This document shows, in pieces, positions 17,490-26,176 of a stretch of 64,000 nt of DNA (position 1 is its first letter; every line of letters starts with the position of its first letter). The notes under the pieces were generated by a model. The model saw only the letters and a program-made list of their open reading frames with translations. It did not search any database and was not told the DNA's origin. Source of the stretch: Glaciimonas sp. PAMC28666. Its GTDB lineage: Bacteria > Pseudomonadota > Gammaproteobacteria > Burkholderiales > Burkholderiaceae_D. The stretch covers positions 496,001 to 560,000 of the forward strand of contig NZ_CP070304.1 in NCBI RefSeq assembly GCF_016917355.1, in the 5' to 3' direction. A program made the translations under genes and the position numbers.

Positions 17490-20129
17490 TCAACCCTGTA
17501 CCGCGGCGACACCCGGCACGCGCTGCGACGCCATTCCGCTATCCGCATCCAGTGTCAGTGCCAACGTCTCCAGTAATACGAACAATTTGCCTAAACCCTC
17601 AAACAACACCGCAGCGGACGCCGGACGCGCCGCGCCGGCCCGTACCGGACGCCCGGATAGTTGCACCAGCAGACTACGCGCCACCTTGGCCCAGTCATCC
17701 CGCGCCTGCAACAGACGCCATACCGTGATGCTGGCCTGGCCGGCGGTCAACATACGCTTGAGCATGTCGGCATCGCCCGGCTGACCGCAACCGCCAAGCT
17801 GATTTACGGCCTCCTTCAGTAATCTGAAATACGGATCAACCTCGACCCGCCAGCGGTACCATGCAACAAGCTGCGACCCGCTCACTTGCGCACCCAGATT
17901 GCTCAGCAAATACCAGTGCGCCAGTAGCTTGCCGCTTTGCGGGTCGACAATCCGAGCAACGACACAGCGCAAAGTCGGCAACAAGCTTGATAAGACCTCG
18001 GTATCGGGCCTGCCTTTGACGCTCAAGCGCAACCTGACCGGCATCTCCGCCAATGATTGCAGGGCCGCCTTGCCCTTGTACATGACGCTTTGTGGGGGAG
18101 CGAATGCGAGTTTGTCAGCCAGTCTGGCCAGGGTCGCGCCAGGCTTACCATCGGCGTCGATCACTGCGCTTGTGGCGCGGCCCCGCACCAGCCAGCATAG
18201 TCCGCTGGCCTGCCATGTCAGCAGCATGTCGGGTAGTGGCATGCGCTCCGGCAGATGCACCATCGGCTTTCCAAAGTCTTGCTGCCGCAACCAATCGAGT
18301 TGCCGCAAACTGGCAGCGGCCGCCTTGCCTGACGTTGAATCCGGCATGCTGGCAGCAGTTGTCAGCAACTGGTGTGGGGCCGCCAATGGTATACCGTCAC
18401 GGTCCGACAGCAACAAGCTCCCATGCAATGCATAGGCGTCACCACTCTGCTCTGAATGCAGGGCAACTTTGCCGCCCATTGCCAATACATAGGCATCGCA
18501 ACCCGAATCTACTTCGGTACTGGCCTGCATCAACAGTTTCTTCTCCAGCATTCTGGTACTGATGGTGTCGTCGGTCAGGTCGCGCCACAAAGCCCGCGTA
18601 CCGTCGAAACCGATTTGACCACCGGCCAGCGCATCAACATTCGCGGAGAGCTCTTGTGCATCGTGCGTCAGCGCGCGGATCAACTGTTGACATTGCGTCC
18701 GCAGGCGGGCCATTAGTGCGGCTTGTGCGGCTTGCGCAACTGCCTCCGCGGCCGCGCCTTCGACTTCCTGTGGTAACGGCGTCGGACTTTGGTCCAGATC
18801 CGCCTCGCCGGGAACGAACAACGCACTTCGACTCTCTGCCTGAAACACGCTTTCGACAAGTTGTAATCGGTCGGCGACCATCAGGTTTTCCGGTACCTTC
18901 TGGCCTGTCGAGACATAATGTACCGGCAACCGGTGCCGAATCACTGTATCGATCAGCACGCCTGGATGCGTGGCCTCGTCAACTTTGGTGAAGATACAGC
19001 CAGCCAGCTCGTTGTCGCCCGCGCCATGTTTATAGGCGTGCACCACTTCGTTGAGGGTATCGCCATGGCAGGCAGCGTTGAGCAACAGCAGACGCTTGAC
19101 CGGACGGCCGGCACCACACAGCATGGCAACCTGATCAGAGACGCTGCGGTCGCGCTGGCTCTTGCCAACGGTATCGATCAGCACCATGTGCTTGTCACGC
19201 AAATCGTTCAGTACCAGCCGCAGATCGCTGGCATCTTTCACCGCATGAACCGACACGCCCAGAATCTGTCCATAGATACGCAACTGCTCAAAAGCGCCGA
19301 TCCGATAACTGTCAGTTGTCAGCAGCGCCAGCTTTTCCGGGCCGAAGCGCATCACGCACCGGGCCGCAAGCTTTGCAGTGGTCGTCGTTTTTCCGACACC
19401 GGTAGGTCCCATCAATGCATAAACGCCGCCGCTGTCCATCATGGCGCTTTCGTTTTCCATCACAGGAAGATTCCGTGCCAGTTCTGCCTTTACCCAAGCC
19501 GTGCCGGAGGCGAAATTCTGGCCGGTCGGCAGATGATCAAGCATCGCCTTGGCCAGCCGTGCGCTAAAACCAGCACCGAGCAACATCCGCAACAGATGTC
19601 CGCGCACCGGATCGCGCCGTTGCTTGTCATTCCATGCCAGGCCGGCAAACTGCTCTTCGATCATGCTGCGCATCGCATGAATTTCGCTGATGACACTATC
19701 GGTCGCTGGCCCCGGTGGCAGACCGTCCGACAAAGCGGCGACCGGTAATGATACCTGGACAGGAGCGACGATGGGCGCCACCGCGGGAACGGCTGCCATC
19801 ACTGGCATGATCGGACGGGTTGAGATAGCCGGATCCATTGTCGCGGCAAAGGACGGTGCAGCGATGGGCGCGATGGTCGGCATAACAGCGGGAGGCGATT
19901 CCATGACCGGCATGACTGGACGTTCTGGCGCAACCGCTTGCCTCGGTGCCAGACGGGACGGCACCGGTGGCAGGTCCGCACTATCGGCGATGGCGATGAT
20001 TTCTACGCCGTCGGCGTGGGCACGATTCGACAAAATAACGGCGTCAGGTCCCAGTTGCTCGCGAACCAGGCGCAAGGCTTCCCGACTGGTGGGAGCAACG
20101 ATGGTGGTCGCATTGTTAGGGGTGTTCAA
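17490..20129 (-). CDS. flhF: FlhF SRP-type GTPase fused to a transposase-like C-terminal domain
   Basis: FlhF is an SRP-family GTPase that sets the site and number of flagella. The protein has 879 residues, about twice the common 400-500. Residues 1-50 form the N-terminal B region (SREALRLVREQLGPDAVILSNR), 50-145 a Pro/Ala/Met-rich linker, and 150-435 the NG domain with P-loop GPTGVGKT (241-248), DSYRIGAFEQL, DTVGKSQRD (319-327) and TKVDE (381-385). Residues about 505-820 resemble a Tn5/IS4-type DDE transposase core with altered catalytic residues and a YREK-like signature Tyr758, Arg761, Asp765, Lys772. The start is TTG 20129, overlapping the flhA stop by four bases, with GGAGG upstream. The reading frame is unbroken and translationally coupled on one side and nearly abutting flhG on the other. 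The FlhF assignment is sure; the role of the extension is unknown. Confidence 0.93.
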   Translation of the reverse strand: MNTPNNATTIVAPTSREALRLVREQLGPDAVILSNRAHADGVEIIAIADSADLPPVPSRLAPRQAVAPERPVMPVMESPPAVMPTIAPIAAPSFAATMDPAISTRPIMPVMAAVPAVAPIVAPVQVSLPVAALSDGLPPGPATDSVISEIHAMRSMIEEQFAGLAWNDKQRRDPVRGHLLRMLLGAGFSARLAKAMLDHLPTGQNFASGTAWVKAELARNLPVMENESAMMDSGGVYALMGPTGVGKTTTTAKLAARCVMRFGPEKLALLTTDSYRIGAFEQLRIYGQILGVSVHAVKDASDLRLVLNDLRDKHMVLIDTVGKSQRDRSVSDQVAMLCGAGRPVKRLLLLNAACHGDTLNEVVHAYKHGAGDNELAGCIFTKVDEATHPGVLIDTVIRHRLPVHYVSTGQKVPENLMVADRLQLVESVFQAESRSALFVPGEADLDQSPTPLPQEVEGAAAEAVAQAAQAALMARLRTQCQQLIRALTHDAQELSANVDALAGGQIGFDGTRALWRDLTDDTISTRMLEKKLLMQASTEVDSGCDAYVLAMGGKVALHSEQSGDAYALHGSLLLSDRDGIPLAAPHQLLTTAASMPDSTSGKAAAASLRQLDWLRQQDFGKPMVHLPERMPLPDMLLTWQASGLCWLVRGRATSAVIDADGKPGATLARLADKLAFAPPQSVMYKGKAALQSLAEMPVRLRLSVKGRPDTEVLSSLLPTLRCVVARIVDPQSGKLLAHWYLLSNLGAQVSGSQLVAWYRWRVEVDPYFRLLKEAVNQLGGCGQPGDADMLKRMLTAGQASITVWRLLQARDDWAKVARSLLVQLSGRPVRAGAARPASAAVLFEGLGKLFVLLETLALTLDADSGMASQRVPGVAAVQG
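17670..18617 (-). other. Transposase-like (Tn5/IS4 fold) region within flhF
   Basis: This is the part of flhF coding residues about 505-820. Read against the Tn5 transposase as I recall it, collinear blocks appear: RALWRDLTDDTIS (AYRF...N block), YVLAMGGKVAL (first Asp block, LLAIEDTTSL in Tn5), YALHGSLLLSDRDGIPLA (VHSVLLL block), SGKAAAA, then MVHLPERMP (second Asp block, VCDREAD in Tn5) and CWLVRGR (FVVR). Next comes MPVRLRLSVKGR, and HWYLLSNL leads into the YREK block. The catalytic positions read Gly552/553, Glu628 and Asp765 where Tn5 has Asp97, Asp188 and Glu326. No terminal inverted repeats or target duplications flank it. Confidence 0.75.
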
Positions 20130-22240
20130 CCTTTTCCTCCGATAGTGGCGGTCACTTTAATGGTACGGGTATCCGGAATCTCAGCATGAGACAGCACCTT
20201 GAGCTGCGGCAGGCTGCGGCGCAAAAAGCGCGCCAGCAAAGCCCGTAGCGGATGTTGTACAACCAGGATGGGGACCAAACCAATTTGTTCCTGTCGGGCA
20301 ATTGCCGCCTGCGTTTGTCGTAACAGGTTGTCCGCTAGTCCCGGCTCCAAACCGCTGCCATTGCTCAATGCCTGCAGTAACACGCGATCAAGCGAAGCGT
20401 CGAGGCCGATGACCTGCAGCGCCTCTTTACCGGGGAACAATTGCTGCGTGATCGCACGACCCAGCGCCAGACGCACTAACGACGTCAACTCGTTGACATC
20501 GCTCACGCTTGGGCCATTTTCGGATAACACATCAAGAATGGTGCGCATGTCGCGGATCGATACACTTTCATCAAGCAAGTTCTGCAATACCTTCTGCACA
20601 CTGGTCAGACTGAGTATCTTGGGCACCAGATCCTCGGATAGCTTGGGTGCGTCCTTGGCGATACGGTCCAGCAGTTGCTGAACTTCCTGCCGTCCCAGCA
20701 ACTCGGCCGAATGCGTATGGATCAGGTGGTTCAGATGGGTCGCCACGACGGTACTGGCATCAACCACGGTATACCCGAATATCTGCGCCTGTTCGCGCAA
20801 ATTCTTATCGATCCAGAAGGCCGGCAGACCGAAGGCCGGATCAATCGTCTGGGTGCCCGGCAGCTTGGCGCTCACCTGCCCCGGATTGATGGCCATCCAT
20901 TGACCGGGCCAGGTTTCGCCATGGCCGATCTCGACGCCCTTGAGCGTAATCACATAGGCATTCGGTTTCAGTTCCAGATTGTCGCGGATGTGCACCACCG
21001 GCACCAGAAAACCGATATCCTGCGCAAATTTCTTACGGATGCTCTTGATGCGGCCCAACAACTCTCCCTTTTGGGCTTTATCCACCATTGAAATCAGCCG
21101 ATAGCCGACTTCCAGCCCAAGCGTATCCACCAGCACAACGTCGTCCCAGGTCGCCTCGGCAGGCTCTTCCGATCCCGTAAATGCCACCGCTGGTGTTTTC
21201 GACGCCACCGCTCCGCGCGCAGTACTCTGCATCCGGCGGCGTCCGATCCAGCAAAGGCCGCCGGCGATAATTAGAAACGCCACATGCGGCATACCAGGCA
21301 CCAGGCCCATGAGCCCAATAATACCGGCCGTCAAAAACAGCACCTTGGGATTGGCAAACAACTGCCCCATCAATTGCTGCCCGACGTCTTCATTAGTCGT
21401 CACGCGCGACACAATCACACCGGCGGCGGTCGAAATCACCAATGCCGGAATCTGCGCCACCAGGCCATCACCGATCGTCAGCAAGGTGTAATTCTTTGCG
21501 GCCACCGACAGATCCAGCCCATGTTGGGCGACACCGACAACCAAACCGCCGATGATGTTGATGAACATAATGAGCAATCCGGCAACCGCGTCACCGCGCA
21601 CGAATTTACTGGCGCCATCCATCGACCCGTAAAAATCAGCTTCTTGCGCCACTTCGGCCCGGCGCTTGCGCGCAACATCCTCGCCGATCAGACCGGCATT
21701 GAGATCGGCATCAATCGCCATCTGCTTGCCCGGCATTGCATCGAGCGTAAAGCGCGCGCCAACCTCGGCGATACGCCCGGCACCTTTGGTGATCACCATA
21801 AAGTTGATGACTACCAGAATGATAAAGACCACAATGCCGACCGCAAAATTGCCGCCGACCAGGAAATGTCCGAAAGCTTCGATGACCTTGCCGGCTGCAT
21901 CTGGCCCGGTGTGGCCTTCGAGCAAAACAATTCGGGTAGAGGCAACGTTAAGCGACAGCCGCAATAGAGTTGAAAACAGCAAAACTGCCGGGAAAGCAGC
22001 GAAGTCGAGCGCCTTCATCGTGTACATGCTGACCAGCAGCACCATCACCGACAGGGCGATATTGAAGGTAAACAGCAAATCAAGCAGAAATGGCGGGAGT
22101 GGCAGGATCATCATGCCAAGGATCATGATGATCAGGATCGGCCCGGCCAAACCTTTCATCTGTCCGCTTGCCTGCAATAGCGTTGGCAAGCGCAACAAGG
22201 AAGACAATCCTGCCATCAATGAGGTATTTTCCTGCTTCAT
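20126..22240 (-). CDS. flhA: Flagellar export gate protein FlhA
   Basis: FlhA is the large gate protein of the flagellar type III export apparatus; it forms a nonameric cytoplasmic ring that docks chaperone-substrate complexes and couples export to proton flow. The 704-residue protein has eight predicted membrane helices in its first half, with the family motif region GAGRIAEVGARFTLDAMPGKQMAIDADLNAG in the cytoplasmic loop. A linker and the large soluble domain follow (DDVVLVDTLGLEVGYRLISMVD and onward, ending ILVVQHPLRALLARFLRRSL). Its ATG overlaps the flhB stop as ATGA, and its stop overlaps the flhF TTG start, so the three genes are translationally coupled. Confidence 0.98.
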   Translation of the reverse strand: MKQENTSLMAGLSSLLRLPTLLQASGQMKGLAGPILIIMILGMMILPLPPFLLDLLFTFNIALSVMVLLVSMYTMKALDFAAFPAVLLFSTLLRLSLNVASTRIVLLEGHTGPDAAGKVIEAFGHFLVGGNFAVGIVVFIILVVINFMVITKGAGRIAEVGARFTLDAMPGKQMAIDADLNAGLIGEDVARKRRAEVAQEADFYGSMDGASKFVRGDAVAGLLIMFINIIGGLVVGVAQHGLDLSVAAKNYTLLTIGDGLVAQIPALVISTAAGVIVSRVTTNEDVGQQLMGQLFANPKVLFLTAGIIGLMGLVPGMPHVAFLIIAGGLCWIGRRRMQSTARGAVASKTPAVAFTGSEEPAEATWDDVVLVDTLGLEVGYRLISMVDKAQKGELLGRIKSIRKKFAQDIGFLVPVVHIRDNLELKPNAYVITLKGVEIGHGETWPGQWMAINPGQVSAKLPGTQTIDPAFGLPAFWIDKNLREQAQIFGYTVVDASTVVATHLNHLIHTHSAELLGRQEVQQLLDRIAKDAPKLSEDLVPKILSLTSVQKVLQNLLDESVSIRDMRTILDVLSENGPSVSDVNELTSLVRLALGRAITQQLFPGKEALQVIGLDASLDRVLLQALSNGSGLEPGLADNLLRQTQAAIARQEQIGLVPILVVQHPLRALLARFLRRSLPQLKVLSHAEIPDTRTIKVTATIGGKG

Positions 22241-23379
22241 GCCCGACCTTCCAAAGGATCAAGCGCTTCAGAGACCGGCAGGTCGCTCGGCGTGCGTGGC
22301 GCGACGCCACCTTCTTTGTGCCATTGCTTCAATTGAAAAACCCAGGCCAGCACTTCCGCCACCGCGGTGTAAAGCGCGGTAGGAATTTCGTCGCCCAGAT
22401 TGGTATGCCAGTACAGCGCCCGCGTCAATGGCGGCGCCTCCAGAATCGGCACGTTGTTTTGTTCACCGAGGGCGCGGATGCGTAATGCCACCAGATCGCT
22501 GCCCTTGGCAACCACCCGTGGTGCGCGCATTTTTTTATCGTCGTACTTCAGCGCTACCGCAAAGTGGGTCGGATTGGTTAGGACGACATCGGCGGTTGCG
22601 ACTTTCGCCATCATGCGGCGCTTGGCCATCGCCTGCTGCTGTTTGCGGATCTTGGCTTTGATCTGCGGATCGCCGTCGCTTTCCTTGTGCTCCTGGCGCA
22701 GATCTTCTTTCGACATACGCAGCTTGCGGTAATGACTCCACAATTGATAAGGCACATCCAGCGCCACTACTATTAACAACGAAAGGATAATCATCGTGCA
22801 GCAGTTGGCAACCACGCTGGCCATATGCGGGAGGGCAATCCGTACCGGCTCGCTCAACAGGGCCAGAATGCTCTTCACATTGCGGGAGATCACCAGATAG
22901 GCGACACCGCCTACCAGCGCCGACTTGGCAATCGCTTTGGTCAGTTCGGCCAGCGTTTGCGTGGAGAACATGCGGCCGATACCTGCTGCAGGATTGAGTT
23001 TGGAGAAATGGGGAAGCAGCGATTCGGTCGTGAACAGCCAACCGCCCAGCATCAGCGGTGCCGCCAGTGCCGCCAGCGCCATCATGCCCAACAATGGTAG
23101 GACTGCCTCGAGCCCTTCGAAAGCGACTTTACCGGCTAGCTCCATCATTGTCGTTGGATTAAAGGCGGCGGCCCGCTCAAACTGCAAGCTCTGGCTTAGC
23201 ACATGTTTCAAATGCGCACTCAGCGGCCCGGCGTTAAGCCACAGCCCAAAAATACCGGTTGCCAATAATACAAATGTGCTTAATTCTCGGGAGCGCGCAA
23301 CCTGCCCTTGCTCCCGCGCCTTTTCAATGCGCTTGGCAGAGCCGGGTTCAGTCTTTTCGAGATCACTTTCTTCCGCCAT
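22237..23379 (-). CDS. flhB: Flagellar export switch protein FlhB
   Basis: FlhB is the specificity switch of the flagellar export gate: it self-cleaves and changes export from rod/hook to filament proteins when FliK signals hook completion. The 380-residue protein has four membrane helices between about residues 30 and 210, a connecting helix (LRMSKEDLRQEHKESDGDP), and the C-terminal domain with the autocleavage motif NPTH at residues 269-272. It is the first gene of the flhB-flhA-flhF-flhG-fliA operon. A second gene encoding only the C-terminal domain (42227-42502) is its paralogue. Confidence 0.98.
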   Translation of the reverse strand: MAEESDLEKTEPGSAKRIEKAREQGQVARSRELSTFVLLATGIFGLWLNAGPLSAHLKHVLSQSLQFERAAAFNPTTMMELAGKVAFEGLEAVLPLLGMMALAALAAPLMLGGWLFTTESLLPHFSKLNPAAGIGRMFSTQTLAELTKAIAKSALVGGVAYLVISRNVKSILALLSEPVRIALPHMASVVANCCTMIILSLLIVVALDVPYQLWSHYRKLRMSKEDLRQEHKESDGDPQIKAKIRKQQQAMAKRRMMAKVATADVVLTNPTHFAVALKYDDKKMRAPRVVAKGSDLVALRIRALGEQNNVPILEAPPLTRALYWHTNLGDEIPTALYTAVAEVLAWVFQLKQWHKEGGVAPRTPSDLPVSEALDPLEGRA

Positions 23380-23681
23380 GCTTGCTCCGAACCAGCAGAG
23401 GCGAAGAGCGCCCCATCAGGAAGGATTATCGATGCACAGGCAATGAATTGATCGGCCAAACAAGGCGGGGATTGACCTGCTTCTCACACAATCGGGCGAA
23501 GCTGGATCGGAGGACATAAGGGGACATCATCAATGGATTTTGTGGCTTGGATCTTGACGTCCGTCCTGGTGAGCACGGCCCGGTGTAGTTTCCAGATACA
23601 TGGTCAAATACAGGATCAAATATAGGGGCAAATACAGTGAAGCGACTGTGTCTATTTTGGGTCACCGCTCTACCAAAAATC
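23380..23681. other. Non-coding gap between flhB and flgN with a 12-bp repeat
   Basis: No gene is supported here. A 112-codon frame on the minus strand (23426-23764) overlaps the flgN end and has no family features. Three imperfect tandem 12-bp units (GGTCAAATACAG, GATCAAATATAG, GGGCAAATACAG) lie at 23602-23637. The flhB promoter must lie in this gap or further upstream, but no motif is clear. Confidence 0.7.
23602..23637. repeat. Three imperfect 12-bp tandem units
   Basis: Units at 23602-23613, 23614-23625 and 23626-23637 share the core NNNCAAATANAG. Located between flgN and flhB, outside any gene. One of several 12-15 bp tandem duplications in the window. Confidence 0.8.
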
Positions 23682-24137
23682 TCAGCCTGAAGCAATATTA
23701 TTGCCATAGCCAAGCGCGCCCTTATGTCTGCCATCCGGCCCATACAAGGACTGACTCTTGCCACGCAATTGGTTGATCGACTGCCGGGTGTAATTCAAAT
23801 GAGTATGAATCAGTACACCATTGTGATGATTGCGCTTCTGCGCCTGCGCAGCACGCTCAAGCAAGGTTTGCCAAGCCCGTTGCAACGTGACACCGCCTGC
23901 TGCTGCAGCGGCGTCAGCACCGTCGCGATCGACCGGATACCCACCTGCCCGGAGCTGGTGCTCGCGCTCCAGATCAAGCGCAGCAATGCGATCCACCAGT
24001 TGCGCCTTGTGTTCGGTAATGGCTGACAATGTATCAAAGTTACCATTAGTCATTGCTGCCTCTTCCTGATCCAACAATTTCAGAAAAGCATCGACAACCG
24101 CACTTTCCTCGGTCAGGTGAGTCAGCAGTTTGTTCAT
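23682..24137 (-). CDS. flgN: Flagellar export chaperone FlgN
   Basis: FlgN is the cytoplasmic chaperone of the hook-associated proteins FlgK and FlgL. The 151-residue product is helical, with the family features LLDQEEAAMTNGNFDTLSAITEHKAQLVDRIAALDLER and a C-terminal binding helix (NGVLIHTHLNYTRQSINQLRG). The ATG overlaps the flgM stop as ATGA, so the two are translationally coupled under the sigma-28-type promoter upstream of flgM. Its clients flgK and flgL are encoded at 33349-36559. Confidence 0.9.
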   Translation of the reverse strand: MNKLLTHLTEESAVVDAFLKLLDQEEAAMTNGNFDTLSAITEHKAQLVDRIAALDLEREHQLRAGGYPVDRDGADAAAAAGGVTLQRAWQTLLERAAQAQKRNHHNGVLIHTHLNYTRQSINQLRGKSQSLYGPDGRHKGALGYGNNIASG

Positions 24138-24457
24138 GATGTTTGCTGGCCGAATAATTCACGTACCGATTTAATCAGTCCATCGGCAATGTTGCCGGTA
24201 TTCACTTGATATTGTCCACTACTAATGGCCAGACGAATTTGCTCCACGCGTGCAGCATTAAAATCGCCCGCGCCAGGTTGCGCCAATTGGGTTTGCAGTT
24301 GACGCACTTGCGCTCCCAGCGACGTCAGGTCCGCTGGTGACTGTGGCGTAACACTCGTCGCGACGCCTGCGGCGTCAGATGCAGTTGATGCGCGCGCCTG
24401 GCCGCCGGGCGGACTGATTGCACTACTCAGCGCAGTGATGGGTTGCTGGATTTTCAC
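24134..24457 (-). CDS. flgM: Anti-sigma-28 factor FlgM
   Basis: FlgM binds and inhibits FliA until the hook-basal body is finished, then is exported. The 107-residue protein has a disordered, Ala/Ser/Pro-rich N-terminal half and the conserved C-terminal FliA-binding helices (RVEQIRLAISSGQYQVNTGNIADGLIKSVREL). It begins KIQQPITALSS, as is usual in the family. It forms an operon with flgN and is preceded by a sigma-28-type promoter, which gives the standard feedback loop: FliA drives synthesis of its own inhibitor. Confidence 0.95.
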   Translation of the reverse strand: MKIQQPITALSSAISPPGGQARASTASDAAGVATSVTPQSPADLTSLGAQVRQLQTQLAQPGAGDFNAARVEQIRLAISSGQYQVNTGNIADGLIKSVRELFGQQTS

Positions 24458-24485
24458 AATATTTCCTCAGTTTTCTCTGATAGCT

Positions 24486-24512
24486 ATAACGGTAGATTAC
24501 GCTAAAACTTTA
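24486..24512 (-). promoter_or_regulatory. Sigma-28 (FliA) promoter of flgM-flgN
   Basis: Read on the minus strand: -35 TAAAGTTT (24512-24505), an 11-nt spacer, and -10 ACCGTTAT (24493-24486). This is one base off the element found before flgK and has the exact sigma-28 spacing. It lies 29 nt upstream of the flgM start. Confidence 0.85.
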
Positions 24513-24612
24513 GGGAAGCTTTAAAACTTGCACCGCGCCCGGCCTTGGATTGCGTTAATAATCCATCCATCAAGTATAGGAGAAGATCAAAATCGCTCAA
24601 AGACATATATTA

Positions 24613-25350
24613 TCAATTCGATATTTCCACTGTACCATCTGGCCCCACGATGCCACTGAGTTGCTGCCCGCTCTGGGCCTTTACCGCTACCGCACCACCG
24701 ACCGCGGCGTTGCCGACGGCTTTACCTTCAGTGCTGACGACGAACCCGTTCCCTTGTGCCACCAACCTGACATTTTGGCCATAGCGCACCACGATCGCAC
24801 CGCTTAGCAGCTCCGCGCGCAGCGGCGCACCCGACCCGATGTGGTTAGAAGCAATCATGCCGTTGATCTGGGCCGGATTAGTAATAACACTGCGTGGCAG
24901 TGTCGTCAGATCGCCTTCACGCACCTCGATATCGGCTGGAGTCAGCTTCTCCCCGGCGGGAATAGGGCGCGTCGCGACATAATAATTCCCAACGATGGCA
25001 ACATAGGCCGGCACATAGCGGGTCCAGGCTGATGGTCCTACTTGCCCAGCATTGCAGCGGACCCCGACCGACACCCGTCCCCATAATCTGGCGCCGCTCG
25101 GCAAAAAGGCTTCGGGCGCATCGCAAGCCGGTAACGCACCGGACATGGGCGTGTCGATCGTAATGCTGACCTTGCCCGGCATTCCGGCGGTCTGACTTAT
25201 TAAAAAGCGTTCAATGACAGGTCGCGCCTCCCCGTCAAGCGGTGCCAGTCGCGACCCGGCTGCGGAACTTGCGGCTGGCGTCAGCGTTGCTCCGACGAGA
25301 CAAAATAATGTCGCCGCGAACAATCCAGGCCAGTTTCTATTTGCATGCAT
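24613..25350 (-). CDS. flgA: P-ring assembly chaperone FlgA
   Basis: FlgA is the periplasmic chaperone that helps FlgI assemble into the P ring. The 245-residue protein begins with a signal peptide (LFAATLFCLVGATLTPAASSAAG). It has the SAF-like domain VATRPIPAGEKLTPADIEVREGDLTTLP and the C-terminal beta domain ending LSGIVGPDGTVEIS. It lies on the minus strand, 100 nt upstream of flgM's promoter region and divergent from flgBCDEFGHIJ, the common betaproteobacterial layout. Confidence 0.95.
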   Translation of the reverse strand: MHANRNWPGLFAATLFCLVGATLTPAASSAAGSRLAPLDGEARPVIERFLISQTAGMPGKVSITIDTPMSGALPACDAPEAFLPSGARLWGRVSVGVRCNAGQVGPSAWTRYVPAYVAIVGNYYVATRPIPAGEKLTPADIEVREGDLTTLPRSVITNPAQINGMIASNHIGSGAPLRAELLSGAIVVRYGQNVRLVAQGNGFVVSTEGKAVGNAAVGGAVAVKAQSGQQLSGIVGPDGTVEISN

Positions 25351-25745
25351 GTTAGATCAATTTTCTATCTTGTAGAACTTGCCGGGCTGAAAAACAGGAG
25401 CGGTGACATGCAAGTTGCGCCCACGATAAAGTAATTTTTGATTGTAGGCAATTGCAGACAGAGCGAAACTGTTGATGTGCGTCGAATTTTGGGCCTTGTT
25501 CATACGATTGCACGAAAGTTTGTCGACATCCAACACGCAGATCACGCGGACGCCGCTCCGCAAAGCGCTGCACAAAGCGCTCCGCAACACGCATCGCCCC
25601 TGCAGCGTAGCAATTTCCTGCAAGGCGTGAATTGCACCGGAATTTCCCACCTGTTCCTACGATTGCTGCCCGTCGTGCCTGCCTATAATCCGTTGATACA
25701 AAGTTCCGGGATGCCGCCCGGAAAACTTCACATGACAGGTATAAC
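25351..25745. other. Divergent regulatory gap between flgA and flgB
   Basis: About 395 nt with no supported gene; the open frames here show no family features. It should hold the class II promoters for flgA (minus) and flgBCDEFGHIJ (plus). A TATAAT hexamer at 25684-25689 lies about 57 nt before the flgB start, but no convincing -35 is seen, as expected if FlhDC is needed. Three related 12-bp units lie at 25556-25591. Confidence 0.6.
25556..25591. repeat. Three diverged 12-bp units in the flgA-flgB gap
   Basis: CTCCGCAAAGCG (25556-25567), CTGCACAAAGCG (25568-25579) and CTCCGCAACACG (25580-25591). Could be a duplicated operator or slippage remnant. Confidence 0.7.
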
Positions 25746-26159
25746 GTGGTTGATAGACTTGATTCAGCACTTCACTTCCAACAGGAAGCACTCAACTTGC
25801 GCGCAGAACGACAACAGGTCTTATCGTCGAATATCGCCAATGCAGATACGCCTAATTACAAAGCACGCGATTTCGATTTCGGCAAGACCCTGACTCAGGC
25901 AGTTGAGCGGGGGCGGCAGTCGCAATCGATGTCGATGACCACCACCTCAGCGGGACACATGTCAGGCACAGCAACAGCAACAGCAGCTGGCGGTGCCGAC
26001 CTGCAATATCGCAGCCCTACCCAGTCCAGCATCGACGGCAACACCGTCGAAATGGATGTCGAACGCGTGAATTTTGCGGATAACGCGGTGCATTACGAAG
26101 CCAGTCTGACGGTACTCGGTGCGCAGATCAAGACCATGCTATCGGCGGTTTCGTCATAA
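25746..26159 (+). CDS. flgB: Flagellar proximal rod protein FlgB
   Basis: FlgB is a rod component between the MS ring/FliE and FlgC. The 137-residue protein has the rod-family N-terminus (LDSALHFQQEALNLRAERQQVLSSNIANADTPNYKARDFDF) and C-terminal helix (NFADNAVHYEASLTVLGAQIKTML). The start is taken as GTG 25746; no closer ATG fits. It opens the class II operon flgBCDEFGHIJ and is 17 nt from flgC. Confidence 0.95.
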   Translation: MVDRLDSALHFQQEALNLRAERQQVLSSNIANADTPNYKARDFDFGKTLTQAVERGRQSQSMSMTTTSAGHMSGTATATAAGGADLQYRSPTQSSIDGNTVEMDVERVNFADNAVHYEASLTVLGAQIKTMLSAVSS

Positions 26160-26176
26160 TCTCTTAAGGCACGCGC

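Noticed and set aside
17490-18617. A recent insertion sequence in the 3' end of flhF
   Set aside because: No terminal inverted repeats, target duplication, or frame break are visible; catalytic residues are altered and the next gene follows at 10 nt, so a long-standing fusion is favoured.
18918-19748. Long plus-strand frame of 276 codons opposite flhF
   Set aside because: Antisense shadow of the GTPase region of flhF in GC-rich sequence; no domain and no ribosome site of note.
23426-23764. 112-codon minus-strand frame between flhB and flgN
   Set aside because: Overlaps the flgN 3' end, has no family features, and contains part of a non-coding repeat.
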